Below, piece by piece: positions 57,179 through 64,000 of a stretch of 64,000 bases of DNA. Position numbers and translations under genes: made by a program. Numbering within the stretch: the stretch's first letter is position 1; each line of letters opens with the position of its first letter. The DNA comes from Branchiostoma floridae (Eukaryota; Chordata; Leptocardii; Amphioxiformes; Branchiostomatidae). The notes beneath the pieces were generated by a model. It made no database searches and had not been told where the DNA came from. It was given only the letters and a program-made list of their open reading frames with translations. The stretch is from the NCBI RefSeq assembly GCF_000003815.2, contig NC_049991.1, forward strand, positions 21,550,898-21,614,897. Reading direction: 5' to 3'.

Positions 57179-57285
57179 TATTCCCACTAATATCACAATG
57201 GAATGAACTCTCGCGAGATCTCCACTCGCGTGAGTTCATGACATGTGATATAACTCCCTCTAATTCACAAGTGAATCATGAGCCG
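57179..57285. repeat. Hairpin direct repeat, right copy
   Basis: Identical to 53476-53582; similarity fades afterwards at GGGACACAGCCTAGC. Confidence 0.85.
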
Positions 57286-57465
57286 GACGGGAGGGACACA
57301 GCCTAGCAAGAGTAGACTAGTCTACAGTCCACGGTCACGAGGGAACTGCAGGTTGCTAGTGTAGCCGCTCTTCACCAGAGGGATATCTCCGATCTGTGTG
57401 GTCCGAAGTTATATGCAACTGTATAGTGTGGTAGATACGGTCAAGGATTGTTAAACAAGGCATCA

Positions 57466-57760
57466 CTTATCATTCATAGCATCTGCGATACTTCCCTGTT
57501 TAGGAATGCTTAGTGCCACCGAAGTAGTTTGTAGTGTTATTGTATCTCCGGCAAGCATATGAAAAGCACCGCAAAGAGTGTATTGCTCCTCTTCAGGTGG
57601 CACAGCAGTCTGAATAAAACCTGGAGTCAGTTCAACTGTATCTGATGTCTTTTCTGTGTTATATCTGAACAGAGCACAACACAAGATATCAAGTTTCTGG
57701 GCAATCTTCACCTCTTCTGCTAAAGACGATACTGTTAGATGGCAATTTAAAGGGGGCACG
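57466..57760 (-). pseudogene. Possible TNF/C1q-like domain fragment
   Basis: Minus-strand open frame with LAEEVKIAQKLDILCCALF, EEEQYTLCGAFHMLAGDTI and LSIPKQGSIADAMNDK, then stop. The Y-T-L-x-G-A-F-x-L-x-A-G-D-x-I stretch resembles the late strands of TNF-like folds, but the closing strand (F-F-G-x-F-x-L) is replaced by a stop and no acceptor or full domain is seen. Could be a pseudogene piece or chance. Confidence 0.35.
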
Positions 57761-57828
57761 GGAAAGAAGTTCGCCCCCTCCCTAATTTTTTTTTTTTTTT
57801 TAACGGGTAAGCATGGAATCTCGGATCC

Positions 57829-57895
57829 ACGGTGCCTCGGTCTTCTCACCCCAGTCCTTAACTCTCCACTGAGGCAACGTGAGTGAGAATATATT
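57829..57895. repeat. Second direct repeat, right copy
   Basis: Matches 57109-57176 except at its first bases (CCTCGG against CCGAGG). Confidence 0.8.
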
Positions 57896-58192
57896 ATGTT
57901 TAGATGTGTGTTATGAACCAACTGTGAACCATGTGACCATTCCTACTGAAACCCCCCTATTTTAGAAGTAGTCTAGTCCTGTGAGGCTGTGACCTCATTC
58001 CATGAGTTGCAGTCCTGGGAGTAACAATAAAGTTATATAGCTCTACAGTTTCCGACGTTCGGTCTCAATGTATCTGCATCAATAGCCCTACCATCGGTTC
58101 TCAACAATGTGCGTCGATGATGGTTAGACAGCCAGGTAATAGTAAACGACAAATAGCAGTTACTCAGGCAACTGGATATGATTTTAGAAACG

Positions 58193-58236
58193 GTCAGACG
58201 TTTCAGACAACCATCCGGTGTCTTTCGTCAGCGACA
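58193..58236 (-). ncRNA. Hammerhead ribozyme-like motif, complete core
   Basis: Minus strand: CTGACGA (58225-58231), stem II AGACACC/GGTTGTCT with loop GGAT and one bulge, then GAAACGTC (58197-58204); flanking GTCG and TGAC can pair as helix I. CUGANGA and GAAA match the hammerhead core. Helix III would be ACGU only, so cleavage might need a dimer, as known for Penelope-type hammerheads. Confidence 0.6.
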
Positions 58237-58487
58237 CTACTGGAGAGATCTTGTTGGAGAGTTTTTATATCCTAGCTGTGAATTGATATGCAAAAAAGAT
58301 CTAGTTAGAGAAACAGGTTTATCCTAAGTATGAATTAATTTGCAAAAAGTGAGAAAAACAAATGTTTAGTAGTCCTTCCATTAAGGTAATAAATTTAGAT
58401 GTGTTTGTGTTTGTGTTTGCACCTTTGACCCTTTACTGACGTCACACTTCCGTTCCGGAAGTGCGACTTAGGTTTTGGGTCATTTCA

Positions 58488-58525
58488 ACTTGAGAAGGAT
58501 CAGAGGACTGATCGAAAGCTTGTTG
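58488..58525 (+). ncRNA. Second hammerhead-like motif, degenerate
   Basis: Stem GATCAG/CTGATC with loop AGGA, followed by GAAAGCTT, preceded by TTGAGAA in place of CTGANGA. It faces the motif at 58193-58236, as the pair at 51626-51801 does. Confidence 0.4.
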
Positions 58526-59356
58526 GTAAGCGCTTTATTTTACGGATATAAAGTCTTAAAAACTGTATCATTATCTTAACTACCGTCACAGATGAACTTA
58601 CATTCAAATTTAGATGTGTTTTTTGTTAGAGAATCTACAGCGGGGGTAGTGTACGGAAAAAAGGCAAACACCCCAAGCGCGTCCAACAAGTTTCCACCAC
58701 AAGTTTCAAAACCTTCTTCGTTAAATCATTCTATTTTTTTGCTGTTCCTACATCAATATCAGCGGATTGTGTATATGTGATTGGGATTACTTCTTTCCTT
58801 TTTAGTTGAATTGCAACAATACAATACAATGTGGCACACCAGGACGTGGCATCATTAGAAAAGGCCATGTGATTTCCTGATGATGCCCATTTCCTGTCAT
58901 ATCACTCTTACTAGAGTCCTCCCAAAATCTGCTTGGAAATGAAATTAAATGTTATAAGAAAAGTAGTCTTAAACATACTGTAACAGTAAGTTAAGGTAAA
59001 TTAAAACGACTTGGGAAATAATTAATGGTGGGCTATAATCTCTTCTTCAACATGCGGGTTATTACACAATTTCTTTCAAGCATGTTTTTGTTTCTACATC
59101 AATTTCAGCGTAGTGATGTATTAATATTTTCGTTTTATTTGAATTGCGACAATAAAATATGAAACGGTACAACAGGCAGCGACATTACTAGGAAGCTAGT
59201 GTGATTTTCTTTCCTATGTTTCCTGCCATTTCAAACTTATAAAGGAACGTCCACCTCAACATCTGCTTAGATATATCGCCAAACGTCACATTTCAGAAAA
59301 GAAGTCCAAGAATATACAGTAAAGTTAAAGGTGTATTGGAAACGACTTGGGCAAGT

Positions 59357-59530
59357 ATTGATGGCGTCGGGCGAAGCGTAACTGGTAGAGCGTTCGGCTC
59401 GGAATCTAGAGGTTCTGAGTTCGATCCCCGCCGTGCCCCCGACGTTGTGCCCTTGGGAAAAGCACTTTACACGACTTTCCTCACTTCACCCAGGTGTAAA
59501 AATGGGTACCGTGCATGTGGCACTGTTGAT
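59357..59530 (+). mobile_element. tRNA-derived SINE
   Basis: Head with A box (AGCGTAACTGGTAGAGC) and B box (GAGTTCGATCC), then body TTGTGCCCTTGGGAAAAGCA and CACCCAGGTGTAAAAATGGG. Confidence 0.7.
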
Positions 59531-59755
59531 ATAAGTTACAAAACTTGAGTGCAGTGCCACATTGTCCTCGTCTGTCCAAAAGCAAATAGAAAAAAAAGTA
59601 TTAATGGTGCACCATTATCTCTTACGCAACGCGCGGGTTATACTAGTAACCGCCAGGCGAGCCATATCCGGCACATCCGGCCGTTTCATCTCCTCTGTCT
59701 GCGGGGCGGAGAGGAAATGAACCGCTGCTTTGATCTGCCAGTCGTTCTGAACCCG

Positions 59756-61590
59756 CGGGAACCACACAACTAGAGGTCTGCGGCCGCAGTCTGCAGGGTA
59801 ATTTCCAGGGTGGGATGCGTGATCTGTTGCTTTCCTGAGTAGTCTTCACCATACATATTACGGTTTGAGTATTGAGTATTTTCAAGAGTAACTTGCTACA
59901 TGTAAAACACAGGCTAAAAAGGCGGGAACCACACAACTGGAGGTCCGCGGTCTACGGGTAATTTCCAGGGTGGGATGCGTGATGTGTTTTTTCCCTGAGC
60001 AGTGATTACCATATATAAGGGTCTAAAAGTAGCTTGCTACATGTAAAACACAAAAGTCCTTGGTCAGGCTGAAACCGCGGGAACCTGACAACTGGAGGTC
60101 TGCAAGTTGATTTACAGGGTGGGATGCGTGATGTGTTCTTTCCCTGAGTAGTGATAATCATACATACGGGTCTATTCAGGATCTAGGGGTAGCTTAGGTT
60201 GAGTTGAAATATCTTTTCAAGAGAAGCTTGCTACATGTAATTTAAAACACAGACGTCAGGCTAAAAAGGCAGGAGGTCTGCGGTCTGGAGGGTGGGATGC
60301 GTGATGTGGTTTATGTATTGATAACCATACATACGGATTGAGTTGTCTTTTCAAGAGTAGCTTGCTACATGTAAACTCAAAAGTTAGGCTATGAAACCGC
60401 GGGAACCTGACAACTGGAGCTCGTGCGATGAAACCACAGGGTGTGATGATTTCCTTGAGTAGTGATCACCATACATACGGATATATTCATCACTGGAAAT
60501 GAACCGCTGCTTTCATCCCACTCACGCACGCGGGAACCAGACAACGGGGGCTCCGCAGTCTTCAGGATGTAATTTGTGATGTATTGTCAGTCCATGAGAA
60601 GTGATTGTCATACATAAGGTTTTTTTTTTCAAGAGTAGCTTTCCACATGTAAAACACAAAAGTCAGGGCTGAAACCACAGGAATCTGACAACAGGAGCTC
60701 GCGCGATGGTCTCCACGGACCCCAGGGTGTCATCTGTGATGAACTGTTTCCCTGAGTAGTGATCACCACACAAATGGGTCTTTCTAGCATGCTACATGTA
60801 AAATATGTGTGCTATGAAACCTTGAAGCAGGTCTGAAACCGCGTGAACTACACAATTAACGTCGGTTCACGATGTCCTGAGAATACTGCAAGATGTGCAT
60901 TGTGATGTATTGTTTCCTTAGTAGTGAATACTATACAAAGGGGTCTTTTCTAGAGAAGTTTGCTACGTGTGAAATACAGAAGTCAGCAATGACAACCTGC
61001 AGCAGGTCGGAAACAGCGCGACCCAGACAATAATAAAGAAATTCATTTGCAACTTTGTGCCCGCGGGCTAATTGCAAGTATGGTATAAATATAGTAGATA
61101 TACACGTAACAATAAACAGTTATAAACAATATTCTACTCTAATACTAGTGTTGGCTATTTCTAAATATAAATAAATAAGTTGGGTTTGACTTCTTTTTTG
61201 GAAGCAGAGGAAGACGAAAATCCCCACCTTTTCTTAAATTTGTGGGTTCTGTGATTTCAAGAGAAAAGTGGCTTTCTGTTCGTCTGTCAATGTCCCATAA
61301 GTTAAGATAAGTCTTTGTGGCTTCTCTAGACAGAGTGATTCTTTCGGTTTGGTTGAATGGACATTTGGAAATGAAATGTGTTTCGTCTCCCACTACTTTA
61401 GTTGTACAGTATTTACAAATTCTTTCACACACTGGTAATAAAGGCTGGTTGAAGATGGACTATGGATACTGCAGGGTGTAATTTGTGATGTACTGTTTGC
61501 CTTAAGTAGTGATTACCATTCATTTGGGTCCATTTTCAAGAGTCGCTCGCTACATGTCAGGAACAGAAGTCATGAAATCTTGCATCAGTA
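59756..61590. repeat. Degenerate tandem array, about 150-bp units, interrupted by a LINE end
   Basis: Recurring order: CGCGGGAACC, ACAACTGGAG, GGGTGGGATGCGTGATGTG, CCTGAGTAGTGAT.ACCATA, GTAGCTTGCTACATGTAAA. About ten units; 61030-61450 is foreign. Confidence 0.8.
61030..61450 (-). pseudogene. LINE C-terminal fragment with CCHC knuckle, inside the array
   Basis: CERICKYCTTKVVGDETHF, ISKC as in the fragments at 41155 and 49650, with 3' UTR GCAATTAGCCCGCGGGCACA and a TTTATTATTG tail at 61030. Confidence 0.75.
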
Positions 61591-61879
61591 GGATGAGATT
61601 GGGTTGACCCGTTGTGGTCCCTTACCAATGCCGGCACCTTTGAAGTGCTGATTGCCCCCATCAGCGCCGCATCTAAGAAACCGCCTTAGTACAAAACCTC
61701 AGGGCTTGATAGATTAATCCAAGATCTCATCAAATCGTCGCCGAGGCTTCGCTGAATTTAAGAGCAGCTGAACGCCGGCCGAGCTGCTAAAAGTCGTCCG
61801 AAGCCCGCGTAATTGCCCAAACACCGTTAAAACTCCAGTCGAAAATGCTCATTTGGAGCTCGCCGGCATATTGGCCGAG

Positions 61880-62074
61880 CTAGATTCTTCACATTTCGAA
61901 ACCGGGGCCCGGCCAGGATGTTTTAAGAAACGAAATATTGTAATGTATACCTAGAAATATACACAAATCATGCCCACGAATCTTTATTTTGACATTTTAT
62001 GGGTATTTTTATGTCTTTTATATCATTCTTATCGCTCCCGAAAGCTGCCCCGGTTTGGAAATGTGACCTAAGCC
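61880..62074. mobile_element. Foldback MITE, GTCACATTTCC family, reverse copy
   Basis: TTTCGAAACCGGGGCCCGGC ... GCCCCGGTTTGGAAATGTGA; internal motifs mirror 32517-32712. Confidence 0.6.
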
Positions 62075-62211
62075 TAATCTCCAAGCAGATCCTACGGTGC
62101 CATAAGATAGTATCAAAGCTGGCTAGGGAGTATAGCCGGCTAAGGGAGTCAAACGGGCACCGGAGAAGTTTGATACTATTCTTAACGCACCGTGGATCTG
62201 GTTGGAGATTA
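62075..62211. mobile_element. 137-bp MITE, TA...TA termini, perfect 9-bp target duplication
   Basis: TAATCTCCAAGCAGATCC and its near inverse GGATCTGGTTGGAGATTA at the ends. ACCTAAGCC lies at 62066-62074 and 62212-62220. Confidence 0.87.
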
Positions 62212-62526
62212 ACCTAAGCCATAGATGGCTTAAAGGGGACTTTTTTTAATTCAGCGCCACATCTAAGAAACTGCGTTGAACAAAACCACAAGGCCCCCGG
62301 TGACGGTTTATGAAGCCCGACTCACGGCATAACAGGCTGGGTAATTTGTGGTCTAAATACGATAAGGCCGATTTACGGCAGAGTGATTTATAACTGTACA
62401 TAAATATTAGCTTAACCTGGTCCTACATTAGGCGGGTAATGAGGGCAGTCGGTGCGCGGTGGATTAATGGTAACGGTTTGTAATGGGGTAAGGTTGAGAC
62501 TCGTTAGCTGGTAAACAACCAGGAAA

Positions 62527-63165
62527 GTGGTAATGCTAACAGTCAGCGTTAAAAGGGCTCTAAAACCATTCATCACAGCAGTGATCTGTTATTGTCAAAC
62601 ATGAAGCGCAGCTATGGATAGACTCGGTAACGGTTACTAAAGCGACTCGATAGATTTTGTGAATAGCCAAACGTTTCAGGCAAATTAAAGTGGTAATGCT
62701 AACGGTTAGCGTTAAAAGGGCTCTTAAACCATTCATCACAGCAGTGATCTGTTCTTGTCAAACATGAAGCGCAGCTATGGATAGACTCGGTAACGGTTAC
62801 TGAAGCAACTCGATAGATTTTGTAAATAGCCAAACGTTTCAGGCAAAGTGGCAATGCTAACGGTTAGCGTTAAAAGGGCTCTAAAACTATTCATCACAGC
62901 AGTGATCTGTTCTTGTCAAACATGAAGCGCAGCTATGGATAGACTCGGTAACGGTTACTGAAGCAACTCGATAGATTTTGTGAATAGCCAAACGTTTCAG
63001 GCAAAGTGGCAATGCTAACGGTTAGCGTTAAAAGGGCTCTAAAACCATTCATCAAAGCAGTGATCTGTTATTGTCAAACATGAAGCGCACCTGCTGATAG
63101 ACCCAAAAGATAACAGATGCTCGAGCGGCTGGGTAGAATTTTTAAACAGCCAGAGGTTTCAGGTA
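62527..63165. repeat. Tandem array, four units of about 158-163 bp
   Basis: GTGGTAATGCTAACGGTTAG, GGGCTCTAAAACCATTCATC and CCAAACGTTTCAGGCAAA repeat at about 62531, 62694, 62852 and 63010; the last unit diverges from 63090. Confidence 0.92.
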
Positions 63166-63974
63166 GCCCCCAGCGACCGACATGTTGTAGATTCTGCATA
63201 AAACGTTCGCAAATTATCCCGTTGCTTGTCTAATGAGTAACCGCTACATTGTGTATCTTATTGCTACATTGTGTATCTTATTGCTTGGCAGTCTGGTTAC
63301 GCACATGTTGCCTTTTTAGAATTACCTGCGCGCTAATCGAATTTAGAAACGTCTGCTTTACGACTTAAATCTTCAATCCTATCAGTTCCATAATGCACAC
63401 ATACACTGTCCTTAAGCCATGTGCAACGGATAATGACTGAGAAATGATTTAATCAAGTTAGAGACTGCATGTCGATCCATACAACTTCCTTGTTTTCTCT
63501 CCATAAGAAGAGCGTTGCCAGAGGCAAGGTTGAAATGTTCCATCGGACCGATACCGACATCCTTCATTGTTGCATGTTTATCACATATTTAGGATACCAG
63601 CAACAGACGTTTCCTGGAAAAACGGAATCTCGATATTGATTTTTACAAATCCTTGCCTTAAGAAACAAACGAAGGGAGTAAGAAGCTTTTTGCAAGAATG
63701 CGCATTTTCTGTAGTCTGACGAGGCGCCTGGCATGATGAAAGAGTTACAATAGCGCGTCACATGGAACTTCTCTGCCAGAAGGGAACTGATATCTGTGCT
63801 GTGACAGGTATTGTCGAGGGAAGAAAATAAAGAGCCAAGAGTGAGTGTCACTGTCAAAAACATATAACCAGTCTTATTTGCTAGACGACTAAGAAGAGAC
63901 TATCTGTATTACGGCAGTTGGAGTGAGCCAGCTTGTCCGTTCAATTGTTACAGTAGCAAATGCTTAGGGGTGGT
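63166..63974. other. Nothing recognised
   Basis: One short direct repeat (GCTACATTGTGTATCTTATT twice near 63245); no gene or element identified. Confidence 0.4.
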
Positions 63975-64000
63975 TCCCACCTCCATTTCTGTAGCCCTTG
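63975..64000 (-). mobile_element. SINE 3' end cut by the window edge
   Basis: CTCCATTTCTGTAGCCCTTG equals the start of the SINE at 47072-47270. Confidence 0.6.

Noticed and set aside
1-64000. CRISPR arrays, operons, ribosome-binding sites
   Set aside because: The sequence is eukaryotic; tandem arrays here have no unique spacers of CRISPR form.

Overview
The window is animal (metazoan) nuclear DNA. It has split genes with GT-AG introns and phase-1 EGF exons, long introns, LINE, SINE and Penelope-type retroelement remains, many short DNA transposons, and three assembly gaps. The secreted lectin/EGF mosaic gene and the repeat types fit an invertebrate deuterostome, most likely a lancelet (Branchiostoma). 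That assignment is inference; no species marker was seen.

Gene 1 (minus strand, about 31.1 kb down to beyond base 1) is a secreted multidomain protein whose exons I reassembled from splice sites and phase. It starts with a TATA box (31138-31145) and a signal-peptide exon (30929-31001). Next comes the first half of a C-type lectin domain (27965-28170). Then three repeats of a unit follow: exon A, exon B and an EGF exon. A and B together make a roughly 155-residue module with 8 cysteines that I cannot assign to a named family. Three single-EGF exons (2989-3126, 1084-1206, 670-789) come last, and the gene leaves the window on the left. Every junction from exon A3 onwards is phase-compatible. The lectin exon (ends phase 0) and exon A3 (starts phase 1) do not match, so at least one exon is unseen, possibly in the 100-N gap at 23437-23536.

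The middle of gene 1 (5.1-19.6 kb) is a tandem duplication. Exons A and B of copies 1 and 2 are near-identical, while the EGF exons of copies 2 and 3 are near-identical. That mosaic is expected from one unequal exchange between two older units. The two copies give filled and empty sites for several later insertions.

Gene 2 (plus strand) is represented only by its first coding exon (36755-36922), the P-loop and switch-I part of a Ras-family GTPase, preceded by a GC-rich degenerate minisatellite. I found no later exon.

The rest (22-30 kb and 37-64 kb) is gene-poor and repeat-rich. It holds a 528-codon LINE reverse transcriptase ORF nested in another repeat, several decayed LINE 3' ends, and two related TTAA-flanked piggyBac-like non-autonomous elements. 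It also has at least three short elements with TA termini and 9-bp target duplications, large foldback elements, hammerhead-ribozyme-like motifs of Penelope type, SINEs, and at least seven tandem arrays with units of 46 to about 170 bp. Right-hand stretches not listed showed no recognisable gene.
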